A stretch of DNA of 64,000 bases from Polynucleobacter sp. JS-JIR-II-50 (GCF_018687895.1 NZ_CP061307.1:620001-684000), one strand, 5' to 3'. Positions 7,994 to 17,011 are shown, counted from the stretch's first letter. Translations and numbers: made by a program. Notes: generated by a model from the sequence alone, not told the origin.

Positions 7994-8623
7994 TTATCTA
8001 GCCAGGGGATTGGGGGTGGCTTCTCCGATCTTGTGCAGAGTGTTGTTATCAACGTGATGAAATAACGCTGCTTGATCTTTAATCTTCATCACCGTGTCTT
8101 GTTCATAAGACCAAGTGCCATCATCGTGAATGGAAACCTGAATACGAAACTCAACCGTTCTGAAGGCGTAATCTAAAAATGGATTGGATGAGATGCCTGC
8201 GCAGCGATCATCTTCTTTTGCATGCAATTCAAATTGCTTTGCATTTTCAGCGGCATTACCAGAGGCCATCGTAATCATGCCCCGAGGAATACTCAGCGTA
8301 TGAATGATGTTGCCAGTTACGGGCTCCCATAACCAATACCCCACTTGGTCATGATAGGTCTTTACTTGATCGGGTTTGGTGATGTGGGTATGGTATCTCA
8401 GGCCATAAAAAAGCTGAGGGCCATTGGTTTGGGGATCAATTGGTTGGAGCTCAATTCTCTCAACATAAGCTTGCTTCTTAGGCCCTTCTGCTTTGGGTTT
8501 TACGTCTAAGCCACGAACACCTTCCCAGATGCCAGCCATGCCAGTCAAGGGTCCAAGCTGTTCTAGGGTATTGACGGAGTAGCCCTGGGGCTCGGTAAAA
8601 ATATCTTTTGGGAAATCACTCAT
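7994..8623 (-). CDS. Nitrobindin/FABP-like haem-binding family protein
   Basis: The 209-residue protein has the N-terminal lipocalin-like motif G-I-W-E-G near residue 32 and a run of beta-strand-like segments, matching the DUF1794/nitrobindin-like family, small barrels some of which bind haem and react with peroxynitrite or nitric oxide. The ATG at 8623 has AAGG six bases upstream; the TTG two codons earlier has no room for one. No signal peptide is seen. Function is inferred from the fold only. Confidence 0.65.
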   Translation of the reverse strand: MSDFPKDIFTEPQGYSVNTLEQLGPLTGMAGIWEGVRGLDVKPKAEGPKKQAYVERIELQPIDPQTNGPQLFYGLRYHTHITKPDQVKTYHDQVGYWLWEPVTGNIIHTLSIPRGMITMASGNAAENAKQFELHAKEDDRCAGISSNPFLDYAFRTVEFRIQVSIHDDGTWSYEQDTVMKIKDQAALFHHVDNNTLHKIGEATPNPLAR

Positions 8624-8704
8624 GAGCAACCTTTTAAAAATGAAGCATTTTTTTCAAATTTTTGAGTATTATTAAATTATCCACAAACTATCTTGGAGAA
8701 TTAC

Positions 8705-8983
8705 ATGATTTCTCGTATCGCTCGCTTGAGCCTGGCAACCCTGATTTCTGCTGCTATTGGTATTGCTCCCATCTCTGTGATGGCTGCTGATCCAGCTCCT
8801 GCAACGGCGCCAGTGGCTTCCCCTGCCGCCGCTCCAGTGGCTTCCCCTGCTGCTGCTCCGACTGAGAAGTCTGCTAATAAAAAGGCAAAGAAACAAGCAA
8901 AGAAAGAAAAGAAGGCTGAGAAAAAAGCAAAAAAGAAAGCAAAAAAGAAAGCTAAAGCAGCAGCTGACGCCGCAGCTCAGTAA
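8705..8983 (+). CDS. Small exported Ala/Pro- and Lys-rich protein
   Basis: The 92-residue product begins MISRIARLSLATLISAAIGI and has a Sec signal peptide ending near V-M-A-A. Next comes an A-P-V-A-S-P-A-A repeat region, then an almost unbroken Lys/Ala tail (about residues 57-92). The start is ATG 8705 with GGAG eight bases upstream. The mature protein would be strongly basic in the periplasm. I know no characterised family; binding to envelope polyanions or nucleic acid is only a guess. Confidence 0.7.
   Translation: MISRIARLSLATLISAAIGIAPISVMAADPAPATAPVASPAAAPVASPAAAPTEKSANKKAKKQAKKEKKAEKKAKKKAKKKAKAAADAAAQ
8810..8857 (+). repeat. Two tandem 24-base repeats inside the Lys-rich protein gene
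   Basis: Copies at 8810-8833 and 8834-8857 start with CCAGTGGCTTCCCCTG and differ only in two synonymous third positions. They encode P-V-A-S-P-A-A-A twice. Being in multiples of three, changes in copy number keep the frame. Confidence 0.85.
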
Positions 8984-9003
8984 TACGCTTAAACGAGTCC
9001 CCC

Positions 9004-9981
9004 TTAGTTGAGGGGCTCCGCACCATCAAAGTCATCAGACCCTTTGGGATTTGGTGACTTTTTTGTTGGCGCATCATTGCGCACTAATAACCACATTGCG
9101 GCCATCACCAAAGTCATGCCACTAATTTGCGTCCAAGTGATTGGCTCTGCCAGAATGAGATATCCCATAAAGATGGTGGAGACAGGGCCAAGTATTCCGG
9201 CTTGAGCTACTAGTGGAGATCCGATGCGATTGATGGCGATCATAATCAGCAGCATTGGGATCACGGTGCACAAACTTGCATTGAGTAAGCTAAACCAATA
9301 AATGGGCAGGGCTTGTTCAAATATGGCTAGCGGGTTATGGATAGTCGACTGCGCTATGCTCAAAAATGCCGAGGCTGAGCTGGCGTAGACAACTAAGCGC
9401 ACGCTACCAATACGCTTCACCATTTCTCCAGCGCCAATCATGTAGGCCGCATAGGAGCAGGCGCTGCCGAATACGAGAGCCATACCTAACCAAGCGCCAA
9501 TGCCGGTGGAGCTGGCATCTTGAATAAAGACAATAAAAACCCCAATGTAGCCAACGATGAGTGAGAACCACTGTAGTTGAGATACGGGTTTCTTTAAAAC
9601 AAAATACGAGATTAATAAAACAATAGTTGGTGTGAGGTAAAGAACAATTCTCTCCAGGCCAACCGAGATGTATTGAAGTCCCAGGAAATCAATGTAGCTG
9701 GATAAAAAGTAACCTAAAAATCCGAGGAAAAATAATTTAGCACGATCAAGCCAGGTGATGGGGTCCATCTTCTTACGGCGCGACTCCCACCAAAAGATCC
9801 CCCAGAACAAGGGGAGAGCCATGAGCATACGTAAGGCTAGAAGAGTCTCCGCATTTGCTCCATAACCAAAAGCAAGTTTGACCAAAATAGCTTTGCCAGA
9901 AAATAGCATAGAGCCTACTCCGGCCATCAAAATGCCATAGAGGTAACGTCGGTGATGATGTGCTGCGCTTGCTGAATGCAT
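9004..9981 (-). CDS. EamA/DMT superfamily transporter
   Basis: The 325-residue inner membrane protein shows ten hydrophobic helices in two EamA repeats, the second beginning near GIGAWLGMALVFGSACSYAA. Its N-terminus is His-rich (H-S-A-S-A-A-H-H-H-R-R). The gene starts six bases after the nnrD stop on the same strand, so the two are probably cotranscribed. Substrate unknown. It is not closely similar by eye to the EamA protein at 5749. Confidence 0.83.
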   Translation of the reverse strand: MHSASAAHHHRRYLYGILMAGVGSMLFSGKAILVKLAFGYGANAETLLALRMLMALPLFWGIFWWESRRKKMDPITWLDRAKLFFLGFLGYFLSSYIDFLGLQYISVGLERIVLYLTPTIVLLISYFVLKKPVSQLQWFSLIVGYIGVFIVFIQDASSTGIGAWLGMALVFGSACSYAAYMIGAGEMVKRIGSVRLVVYASSASAFLSIAQSTIHNPLAIFEQALPIYWFSLLNASLCTVIPMLLIMIAINRIGSPLVAQAGILGPVSTIFMGYLILAEPITWTQISGMTLVMAAMWLLVRNDAPTKKSPNPKGSDDFDGAEPLN

Positions 9982-9987
9982 AACGAT

Positions 9988-10872
9988 TTATAACAGCTTA
10001 TTGAGAAGCGCTCGCATTTCTAAAATGGTCTCTGTGGGAGTAAGACCTACGGGACCAATCCCTTTGCTCACTAAGCTATCTGCTGCGCTGGCGTGCAACT
10101 CAACTGCAATAGCGGTGGCTTGCCATAGATCCAATTGATGGCGTATTCCTTGAGCAGCGATTGCGGCAATACTTCCCGTCAGAATATCCCCCATGCCTCC
10201 GGTACCCATGCCGGGATTTCCGGCAAGACATTGAACCGTCGAATGAAGTGGGGAGGCAATCAGGGTGTGCTGCCCTTTAAGAACGACGATCGATTGGGTT
10301 AATTCAACTAACTTTTGAATGGCGCCCACACGATCTGATTGCACTTTTTCTGTGGTGGTCATTAAAAGCTTTGCCGCTTCGCCGGGGTGAGGGGTGAGAA
10401 CAGTCAACCCTGGAAGTGCTTGATTCCGAACTTGTAGTTTCTCGAGTAGCTCGGGAGATTCACTGATTAAGTTGAGCGCATCAGCATCAATTACTAGTGG
10501 AATGTTAGGGTATGAAAGTGTTGCACCTAGGCATTGAATTGCTAAAGGGGATTTGCCAAGGCCTGGGCCAATAGCAACAACATCAGGTTGAGTCGCATTC
10601 AGTATTTGACGAATACCGTCTGTCGCAAGGCGAATCATGAGCTCGGGGTGATCGATATCTGCGCGTGCTGAAGCAGGATCTAGAATTTCTAAGATGGTCC
10701 ATCCGGCGCCAAGATGTAAACAAGCATTGCCCGCCAAAATGAGAGCGCCCGCCATTCCTGGTGCGCCACCTATTAAAACAACTTTTCCTGCATTACCTTT
10801 ATGTTCTGAAGCCTCACGCTCAAGAAATCTAACCAATTTAAGGGCGTCAAGGGTCGCTGGTTTGATGGTCAT
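9988..10872 (-). CDS. nnrD: ADP/ATP-dependent NAD(P)H-hydrate dehydratase
   Basis: The 294-residue ribokinase-fold protein repairs hydrated NADH/NADPH (6S form). Hallmarks are KVVLIGGAPGMAGA near residue 30, LTPHPGEAAKLL near 160 and the nucleotide-binding GNPGMGTGGMGD near 218. It lacks the NnrE epimerase domain that is fused in E. coli YjeF, so the epimerase must be encoded elsewhere or be absent. It is upstream of and likely cotranscribed with the EamA gene. Confidence 0.9.
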   Translation of the reverse strand: MTIKPATLDALKLVRFLEREASEHKGNAGKVVLIGGAPGMAGALILAGNACLHLGAGWTILEILDPASARADIDHPELMIRLATDGIRQILNATQPDVVAIGPGLGKSPLAIQCLGATLSYPNIPLVIDADALNLISESPELLEKLQVRNQALPGLTVLTPHPGEAAKLLMTTTEKVQSDRVGAIQKLVELTQSIVVLKGQHTLIASPLHSTVQCLAGNPGMGTGGMGDILTGSIAAIAAQGIRHQLDLWQATAIAVELHASAADSLVSKGIGPVGLTPTETILEMRALLNKLL

Positions 10873-10936
10873 ATGAATAGTATCGCTCTGATTTCAGGGG
10901 TCTTGAGCAAATTATAGGAAAGAGTATGCTGAACAC

Positions 10937-12352
10937 ATGAAGATCCAATTTCTTGGTGCGGCAGGTGAGGTAACAGGCTCTCGCCATTTGGTTGGGGTCA
11001 TGTTATCTGGCATGCCAAGGCGTTTCATGGTTGACTATGGCATGTTTCAGGGTGGGCGTGAGGCAACAAATAAGAATCTCGAGCCTTTACCATTTTCACC
11101 AAAAGATCTCGATTTCGTGGTGCTAACGCACGCGCACATTGACCACAGTGGTTTGTTACCTCGTTTATGCGCACAAGGTTTTACTGGGTCGATTTACTGC
11201 ACAAATGCTACCTTCGAGTTATTGAAAATTCTTTTACTCGATAGCGCCCATTTGCAGCGCGCCGACGTAGAAAGGGCCGAGAGAAAAATCAAGGTTGGAA
11301 AGTGGCGTGGAGAGGTGCCTGTTGCCCTGTATTCCAGGGAGGAAGTTGAAATGACTCTGACCCAGTTTGAGACTTTGGAGTATGGGCAGTCATTAGAGTT
11401 GATGCCTGGAATCCAGTTGGAATTTCATAATGCCGGACATATTTTGGGTTCTGCTATTGCTGTAATCGATATTGCAGAAGATGAGCTTGAGAAAAAGCGC
11501 TGTGTATTTTCAGGTGATATCGGCATGAAGGGTAAAGTCTTAATGCCTGACCCTGATTTAATTCAAGAGGCTGATGTTGTTGTGGTTGAATCTACTTACG
11601 GAGATCGATTACACCGCAGCTTGCAAGATACCGAGGATGAGTTAGTTGAGGTTATTACCTCAACTATGACCGCGCATGGCAACGTAGTAATGCCTGCTTT
11701 TGCAGTAGGGCGCACCCAAGAGATTTTATTTCTCTTAATCGACTTAGTAAGAAGAGGGCGTCTACCCCATTTGAGCATTTGGGTTGACTCACCCATGGCT
11801 ACTGCAGCGACACATCTCACCCAGCACTTTTTCTCCCAATTGGATGGTCAGTCTCAAGCTACTTTTGAATGGTACAAAAATAACCCGGAGGCTGTGGATC
11901 TTCGCTTTATTGCGGATGTGGAAGAGTCAAAGGCCTTGAATAAAATTAAAGGTGGAGCAATCATTATCTCAGCGAGTGGCATGTGCGATGCTGGCCGTAT
12001 TGTTTATCACTTAGCCAGTAATTTGCCGCGCGAACAAAATGCCATTGTCATCACTGGATTTCAGGCATATGGAAGTCTGGGTAGACGTTTGGTGGATAGG
12101 GTGGAGAAGGTTCGACTATTTGGTGAGGAGGTTCCGGTAAAGGCCTCGATTCATACAATTGGTGGTTTATCTGCTCACGCTGATCAGGCGGGTTTACTAG
12201 ACTGGCTTAGAGGATTCAAGCGGGAACCAAGTGCTGTCTTTGTTGTGCATGGTGAACCAGAGTCATCATCAGTTTTAGCTCAATGCATCAGGGATGAATT
12301 GCATTGGACTAAGGTCATAATTCCGGAGCGCTTGCATTCTTATCAGTGCTAA
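10937..12352 (+). CDS. Metallo-beta-lactamase / beta-CASP RNA-processing-type hydrolase
   Basis: The 471-residue protein starts MKIQFLGAAGEVTGSRHLV and has the zinc motif T-H-A-H-I-D-H-S-G near residue 64, then H-N-A-G-H and S-G-D-I-G for further ligands. The beta-CASP region follows, with ESTYGDRLH, S-A-S-G-M-C-D-A-G-R and a C-terminal G-L-S-A-H-A-D-Q. Relatives (CPSF73/YSH1-like, RNase J superfamily) are endo/exoribonucleases. The gene stands alone, divergent from nnrD. The precise substrate is not known. Confidence 0.88.
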   Translation: MKIQFLGAAGEVTGSRHLVGVMLSGMPRRFMVDYGMFQGGREATNKNLEPLPFSPKDLDFVVLTHAHIDHSGLLPRLCAQGFTGSIYCTNATFELLKILLLDSAHLQRADVERAERKIKVGKWRGEVPVALYSREEVEMTLTQFETLEYGQSLELMPGIQLEFHNAGHILGSAIAVIDIAEDELEKKRCVFSGDIGMKGKVLMPDPDLIQEADVVVVESTYGDRLHRSLQDTEDELVEVITSTMTAHGNVVMPAFAVGRTQEILFLLIDLVRRGRLPHLSIWVDSPMATAATHLTQHFFSQLDGQSQATFEWYKNNPEAVDLRFIADVEESKALNKIKGGAIIISASGMCDAGRIVYHLASNLPREQNAIVITGFQAYGSLGRRLVDRVEKVRLFGEEVPVKASIHTIGGLSAHADQAGLLDWLRGFKREPSAVFVVHGEPESSSVLAQCIRDELHWTKVIIPERLHSYQC

Positions 12353-12366
12353 CCCAATTATCTTAT

Positions 12367-13185
12367 TTAGTCGGCTACTTTTGCGCCTTGGATATTGTGA
12401 CGTTTCATAGCGTCTGCTACAAACCCAGACTGCTTGAGTTCTGCGATGACATTGCTTAAATAGGTGTTTGTACTTTCATAATTGGCTCTAGCCTTCGGAA
12501 TCCCAATCGCCTGATTAATCACCATGAATCGACCAGGTAGCATGCGCAATCCCTCATAGCGCTTAGCATCACTTTCTAGCTGCTGTTTGACACCTGCCGC
12601 AACATTGCCTGCTCCAGACATGAAGTCATCAATCACTGCCTGTGAGCTCGCAGCTCTCAGAACGGCGGCATTCTTAATCTCACGCGTAAGGTAAAGATCA
12701 TAGGCGCTACCTTTTCCTACTACGATTTCATTGCCGACAGTATCCACTTCATCATTCGCCTTTAAAGGTGACGAAGCTTTCACCATATAAGCGCCTTCAA
12801 TTTGAATATAGGCTGGGGTATAGCTGATGTCTGCGCCCCGGACTGGATCAATCGCCACAAAGACTAAGTCAATTTCTCCAGTCTTCACTGCATCTACTGT
12901 TGCACCTGCCGATTTAAAGGGGATTAATTGCACGGGCAATGAAATGCGTTTTCCAATCTCATTGGCAATATCTATCGTCACTCCATACAAGTTTTTTGAA
13001 TTTGGATCTTCATTAGCAAGGACCGGATTTCCTAAATTAATGCCAACACGCAAAACACCAGTTGGAGCAAAAGAAGATAAGGTGGGCTGATCAATGGTTT
13101 TCATGGGCTTGGATGATTGACTAATAGCAAGTTGCGATATGCACAAAAGCGTAAGAGATAGGAGCGAGGAGAAAATCGGCTTCAT
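12367..13185 (-). CDS. Periplasmic amino acid-type substrate-binding protein (SBP_bac_3)
   Basis: The 272-residue protein has a Sec signal peptide (MKPIFSSLLSLTLLCISQLA) and the family 3 fold: LRVGINLGNPVL, GVTIDIANEIGKRI and the ligand-contact segment D-L-V-F-V-A-I-D-P-V-R. Such proteins deliver polar amino acids or similar organic ions to ABC permeases, but no permease or ATPase gene is adjacent. The ATG at 13185 lacks a clear Shine-Dalgarno and lies 18 bases from a strong terminator, discussed under findings. Confidence 0.8.
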   Translation of the reverse strand: MKPIFSSLLSLTLLCISQLAISQSSKPMKTIDQPTLSSFAPTGVLRVGINLGNPVLANEDPNSKNLYGVTIDIANEIGKRISLPVQLIPFKSAGATVDAVKTGEIDLVFVAIDPVRGADISYTPAYIQIEGAYMVKASSPLKANDEVDTVGNEIVVGKGSAYDLYLTREIKNAAVLRAASSQAVIDDFMSGAGNVAAGVKQQLESDAKRYEGLRMLPGRFMVINQAIGIPKARANYESTNTYLSNVIAELKQSGFVADAMKRHNIQGAKVAD

Positions 13186-13202
13186 CAAAATATAGAGATA
13201 AA

Positions 13203-13226
13203 AAAACCGCGGCGGGCCGCGGTTTT
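13203..13226 (-). terminator. Strong GC-rich hairpin with T-run on the minus strand
   Basis: The stem AAAACCGCGG (13203-13212) pairs with CCGCGGTTTT (13217-13226) around a CGGG loop. On the minus strand it is followed by further T residues. It ends the small gene at 13244 and sits just upstream of the binding-protein gene. Confidence 0.88.
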
Positions 13227-13243
13227 ATCGGCAAAAGAAGAAA

Positions 13244-13447
13244 TTACTTCTTAGCATCAGCCGCTGGAGCAGCAGCAGGTGCTGTTGGGGCAGCAGCAGG
13301 AGCATCTTTCTTAGCTTCTTCCATATGAGCAGCTTCTGCACCATGCTTTTCGCCGCCCATATCAACGTTGCCGTCGCCTTTAAGGAGTAGGTAGGCGGTG
13401 GCACCAATTAAAACTAGCACCATGATGATGATTGAACGGTTGCTCAT
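13244..13447 (-). CDS. Small single-helix membrane-anchored protein with Ala/Pro tail
   Basis: The 67-residue product starts MSNRSIIIMVLVLIGATAYLLL, one N-terminal helix, followed by an acidic/His-containing linker (G-G-E-K-H-G-A-E-A-A-H-M-E-E) and an Ala/Pro/Lys tail exposed presumably to the periplasm. No family is recognised. It ends at a strong terminator. Confidence 0.6.
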   Translation of the reverse strand: MSNRSIIIMVLVLIGATAYLLLKGDGNVDMGGEKHGAEAAHMEEAKKDAPAAAPTAPAAAPAADAKK

Positions 13448-13613
13448 TGCTTTTCCTTCGATTTAGTTGAAATTCTGGCAATCTTAACTCGGCTTAATTG
13501 CTAGGTAAATCCTGATAAGCCCTAAGCCCTCAAATCCTTGGCTAATCTAGGTGTTAATACTGATTTAGTTCGCAGAGTAAGATGGGCCTAAATAGATGTC
13601 AAAAGGTTGCAAC

Positions 13614-14471
13614 ATGAGTCCAAAACTCCCCATTAATAACTCGCAGACAATTACTGAGTTTTTAAATTTACATAAGAATCAAATATCAGAAGAAGATTCT
13701 GAGGATTCTTATAAATTTGCTTTTGGTGACGAGGCTTTTTTGTCTCGCAGGGAAACGATTGGCATTCGTTTTGAATTGGAGCTATTAAAGCCCGAGATCC
13801 TACTCAAGGAGCATGGTATTGAACATACGATTACGGTTTTCGGATCAACTCGTTTTGTTAGTCATGCAGAAGCATTTGCCCTGAAGGAAAAAGCTAAGAC
13901 TCCAGCGGAGATAGCTATTGCTGGTAAAGCGCTCTTACATAGCAAGTACTACGAGTCAGCCCGAGAATTTGGGTCATTAGTGGCTCATTACAACGCCACT
14001 CAAGAGAGCAACTTTAATAAACTTCATATTTGCACAGGGGGCGGCCCCGGGATTATGGAGGCCGCTAATCGAGGTGCATTTGAGGCGGGTGATAAAACCA
14101 TCGGTTTTAATATCAGCCTGCCTAGGGAGCAGCACCCCAATCCTTATGTCAGCCCCGGCTTAAGTTTTCGCTTTCATTACTTCGCGTTGCGCAAGATGCA
14201 CTTTATGTTGCGCGCCAGAGCGATCGTTGCCTTTCCTGGTGGGTTTGGGTCCTGTGACGAATTATTTGAGGTGTTGACACTGATCCAGACTAAAAAAGTC
14301 GTCCCCATTCCCGTGATTCTGGTGGGCAAAGAATATTGGAATGAAATGATTAACTTTGATCACATGGTGGAGTTTGGCGTGATTAATGAGGAGGATATGC
14401 AAACTATTTACTTCTCTGAGAGCGCTCAGGAGACTTGGCAGGTGATTCGGGATTGGTATCAACTGGGTTAA
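13614..14471 (+). CDS. LOG family Rossmann-fold protein (TIGR00730-like)
   Basis: The 285-residue protein contains CTGGGPGIMEAANRGAFEAG near residue 145 and F-P-G-G-F-G-S-C-D-E-L-F-E near 207, the phosphate-binding motifs of LOG proteins. Known LOG enzymes release cytokinin-type bases or act as nucleoside 5'-monophosphate nucleosidases. It is longer than the usual 180-200 residues because of an N-terminal extension of about 90. ATG 13614 is chosen because AAAAGG lies seven bases upstream. Confidence 0.83.
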   Translation: MSPKLPINNSQTITEFLNLHKNQISEEDSEDSYKFAFGDEAFLSRRETIGIRFELELLKPEILLKEHGIEHTITVFGSTRFVSHAEAFALKEKAKTPAEIAIAGKALLHSKYYESAREFGSLVAHYNATQESNFNKLHICTGGGPGIMEAANRGAFEAGDKTIGFNISLPREQHPNPYVSPGLSFRFHYFALRKMHFMLRARAIVAFPGGFGSCDELFEVLTLIQTKKVVPIPVILVGKEYWNEMINFDHMVEFGVINEEDMQTIYFSESAQETWQVIRDWYQLG

Positions 14472-14496
14472 CACACTCACCTGTAAAATCTCCCCT

Positions 14497-15009
14497 ATGA
14501 ATCCCTCGCAAACTAGTATCGCTACATCTCTAGATCTTCCGGGCTATCTTTTGGGTGCCGCCATGCTCTTGTTGATCATGGTTTTTCATGGAGTAGCGTT
14601 ACTGCAGATTGCCAAGCGCTATGAAGTGAAAACTTTTCTGTATTTGGCTGAGAAGAAATACTCTGCCGTAGCTCTCTGTTTTTATGTGAGTATCTTCTGC
14701 TTATTCTTGACTCACATTGCTGAAATAGTGATTTGGGGCATTGCTTTGTACGCGTTCAAATTGCTGCCTGCATTGGGGCAAAGCATTCTATTTAGTGGCA
14801 GTACCTATACGGCAATGGGATTTATGGAGGACATTCTTCCAGATGGCTGGAAAATGCTAGCTGTCATCATCGCTTTTTCTGGAATGTTCTCCTTCGCATG
14901 GACCGCTTCAGTCATGATCTCCATGACTAAGAACTTCCGCCAAGCCTATACCAAGCTTCATATGAGAAAACTTAACATCTCATCTGACATCATTGATCGT
15001 TTTGAGTAA
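14497..15009 (+). CDS. Four-helix membrane protein with a potassium-channel-like pore segment
   Basis: The 170-residue protein has helices near residues 15-37, 50-85 and 125-148, with a segment FSGSTYTAMGFMEDILPDGW (about 100-119) between the last two. This layout, helix - short pore loop - helix, resembles Ion_trans_2 channels, in which the loop is T-x-G-Y-G-D. Here the filter reads T-A-M-G-F-M-E-D, so potassium selectivity is doubtful. The gene ends three bases before the flavoprotein gene. Confidence 0.6.
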   Translation: MNPSQTSIATSLDLPGYLLGAAMLLLIMVFHGVALLQIAKRYEVKTFLYLAEKKYSAVALCFYVSIFCLFLTHIAEIVIWGIALYAFKLLPALGQSILFSGSTYTAMGFMEDILPDGWKMLAVIIAFSGMFSFAWTASVMISMTKNFRQAYTKLHMRKLNISSDIIDRFE

Positions 15010-15012
15010 TGT

Positions 15013-16230
15013 ATGAGTAAAACTTGGGATGCCATCATTATCGGTGGTGGAGCAGCGGGCTTATTTTGCGCAGGAGTTGCTGGCCAGTTAGGCAAAAAAG
15101 TACTTGTACTGGATCATGCTGAGGTATTGGGCGAGAAGATTCGTATTAGCGGCGGTGGCCGTTGCAACTTCACCAATCTCCATAGCAACCCAGCTAACTT
15201 CTTATCTCTCAATCAGCATTTTGTAAAAAGTGCGCTTGCTAAATACCCCTCAACGGAATTTATCAAGCTAGTAACATCTCATGGTATTAATTACCATGAG
15301 AAACACCAAGGCCAATTATTTTGTGATGAGTCTGCCAAACAAATTATTGATCTGTTGTTTTCAGAATGCGCCAAGGGGAATGTGACTATTCGTCATCCGG
15401 TCACTGTGCAAGCGATTGAGCAAGAAGGTGATCGATGGGTCATCCAAACGAATGCTGGCACTGAAAAATCCAAGTCAGTCGTTATGGCGACGGGTGGTTT
15501 ACCAGTACCCGCCATTGGAGCCACTGCCTATTCCTTGGATGTTGCAAAGCAGTTTGGATTGAATGTGATTGATTCTAGGCCCGCTTTAGTGCCGCTCTCA
15601 TTTACTGCAGATAACTTCGGCGATCTCAGTGAATTAGCTGGTCTAGCTGTCCCAATCAGGATTGCCTCCGGCTCTAAGGGCCATCGATATGGCGCCTGTA
15701 GATTCAATGAGGATTTGCTTCTGACTCACAAGGGATTATCAGGACCTGCCGTTCTTCAGGCCAGCAGTTATTGGGAAGAGGGCGAACCTATTCATATCGA
15801 TTGGCTCGGTGCAATTGAGCGTCCTGGAGGATTTAATTGTGATGAACTCTTTAATAACGAAGAGAATCGCTTAAAACTTACTGAAACGATTTTGGCTTCT
15901 GTGCTTCCTCAGCGCTTAGCTAAAGCATTTGCAGAGCAGTGCAATCTAATGGGCCGCAAGTGGGCCGAAGTCTCTAAAAAAGATCGTCAAGCTCTTAAGG
16001 AGCTGCTCACGAACTGGTCTGTAAAGCCTGCGGGTACCTTGGGTTGGAAAAAGGCAGAGGTGATGTTGGGCGGGGTAGATACCAAAGAGCTCGACGGACA
16101 AACGATGATGTCGCGTAAACACCAAGGGCTATTTTTCATTGGTGAGTGTGTCGATGTCACTGGTCATTTGGGCGGGCACAATTTCCAATGGGCATGGGCA
16201 AGCGGTTTTGCGTGCGCACAATCTCTATAA
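15013..16230 (+). CDS. HI0933-family FAD-dependent oxidoreductase (BaiN/YhiN-like)
   Basis: The 405-residue flavoprotein starts with the dinucleotide-binding motif DAIIIGGGAAGLFCAGVAGQ, followed by the family signature RISGGGRCNFTN near residue 47 and the C-terminal G-E-C-V-D-V-T-G-H-L-G-G-H-N-F-Q-W-A segment. The family (TIGR00275) is widespread but poorly characterised; one member reduces bile-acid intermediates. It probably shares a transcript with the preceding membrane gene. Confidence 0.88.
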   Translation: MSKTWDAIIIGGGAAGLFCAGVAGQLGKKVLVLDHAEVLGEKIRISGGGRCNFTNLHSNPANFLSLNQHFVKSALAKYPSTEFIKLVTSHGINYHEKHQGQLFCDESAKQIIDLLFSECAKGNVTIRHPVTVQAIEQEGDRWVIQTNAGTEKSKSVVMATGGLPVPAIGATAYSLDVAKQFGLNVIDSRPALVPLSFTADNFGDLSELAGLAVPIRIASGSKGHRYGACRFNEDLLLTHKGLSGPAVLQASSYWEEGEPIHIDWLGAIERPGGFNCDELFNNEENRLKLTETILASVLPQRLAKAFAEQCNLMGRKWAEVSKKDRQALKELLTNWSVKPAGTLGWKKAEVMLGGVDTKELDGQTMMSRKHQGLFFIGECVDVTGHLGGHNFQWAWASGFACAQSL

Positions 16231-16249
16231 GACGCTCGCAAATCAGGAC

Positions 16250-17011
16250 TTACTTTGACTGTTTTTTCTTTTCACGTGAGCGGATATTTAAAAGCTCAAC
16301 AGATAAAGAAAATGCCATAGCAACGTAGACATAGCCTTTGGGAATGTGAACGCCCATTCCTTCCGCGATCAGTACTACGCCTACAACCGTTAGAAATGAT
16401 AAGGCTAGTACTTTAATAGAGGGGTGGCGCTGAACAAAATCCCCTATAGGCTTAGCGGCAATGAGCATGATGAGAACTGAAGCAAGGACTGCTGCGATCA
16501 TGACGCTAATTTGGTCCACCATACCCACTGCTGTTATCACGCTATCTAGGGAAAAAATAATATCTAGTAAGCCAATTTGTAAAACAGAGCCAATAAATAA
16601 AGAGAGCATTGACTTGGCGCCGTCTTTCCCTTGAGAATCAATTTGCTCAGCACCATGTTCACCCACCTCTACTTCAATATAAATTTCTTTAGAAGCCTTC
16701 CAGATTAGGAAGAAGCCACCAAGCAATAAGATTAAATCTCTGCCGCTAATCAGGTGGTCGGAGATGCTGAAGAGGGGGCTTGTGAGACCCATTACCCACG
16801 ATAGACTAAGTAATAAAAGGATGCGGGTGACAAGCGCAAACAAAAGACCAAAGCGGCGAACCTTCTCCCGAATTTCAGAAGGGAGTCTGTTGGCGATAAC
16901 GCTAATAAAAATGATGTTATCAATGCCGAGAATAATTTCAAGGGCAGAGAGCGTCAGAAAGGCAATCCAAGCATTGGGATCACTCAGGAGCTGCATCGTG
17001 CTTTCGATCAT
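16250..17011 (-). CDS. TerC family integral membrane protein
   Basis: The 253-residue protein has about seven helices and the family signature LEIILGIDNIIFISVIANRL near residue 26 with acidic residues in the membrane, repeated as LLDIIFSLDSVITAVGMV near 150. TerC-type proteins are linked to tellurite resistance and manganese or other metal export. The soluble loop E-V-E-V-G-E-H-G-A-E may bind metal. Divergent from a Bug gene; no tellurite genes are nearby. Confidence 0.85.
   Translation of the reverse strand: MIESTMQLLSDPNAWIAFLTLSALEIILGIDNIIFISVIANRLPSEIREKVRRFGLLFALVTRILLLLSLSWVMGLTSPLFSISDHLISGRDLILLLGGFFLIWKASKEIYIEVEVGEHGAEQIDSQGKDGAKSMLSLFIGSVLQIGLLDIIFSLDSVITAVGMVDQISVMIAAVLASVLIMLIAAKPIGDFVQRHPSIKVLALSFLTVVGVVLIAEGMGVHIPKGYVYVAMAFSLSVELLNIRSREKKKQSK

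Noticed and set aside
8995..9018. GAG-CCCC/GGGG-CTC hairpin between convergent genes
   Set aside because: No T tract and it includes the stop codon of the EamA gene.
16146..16328. Frame shift extension at the end of the HI0933-family gene
   Set aside because: The flavoprotein reaches its normal C-terminus at 16230; the overlapping frame has no family similarity.
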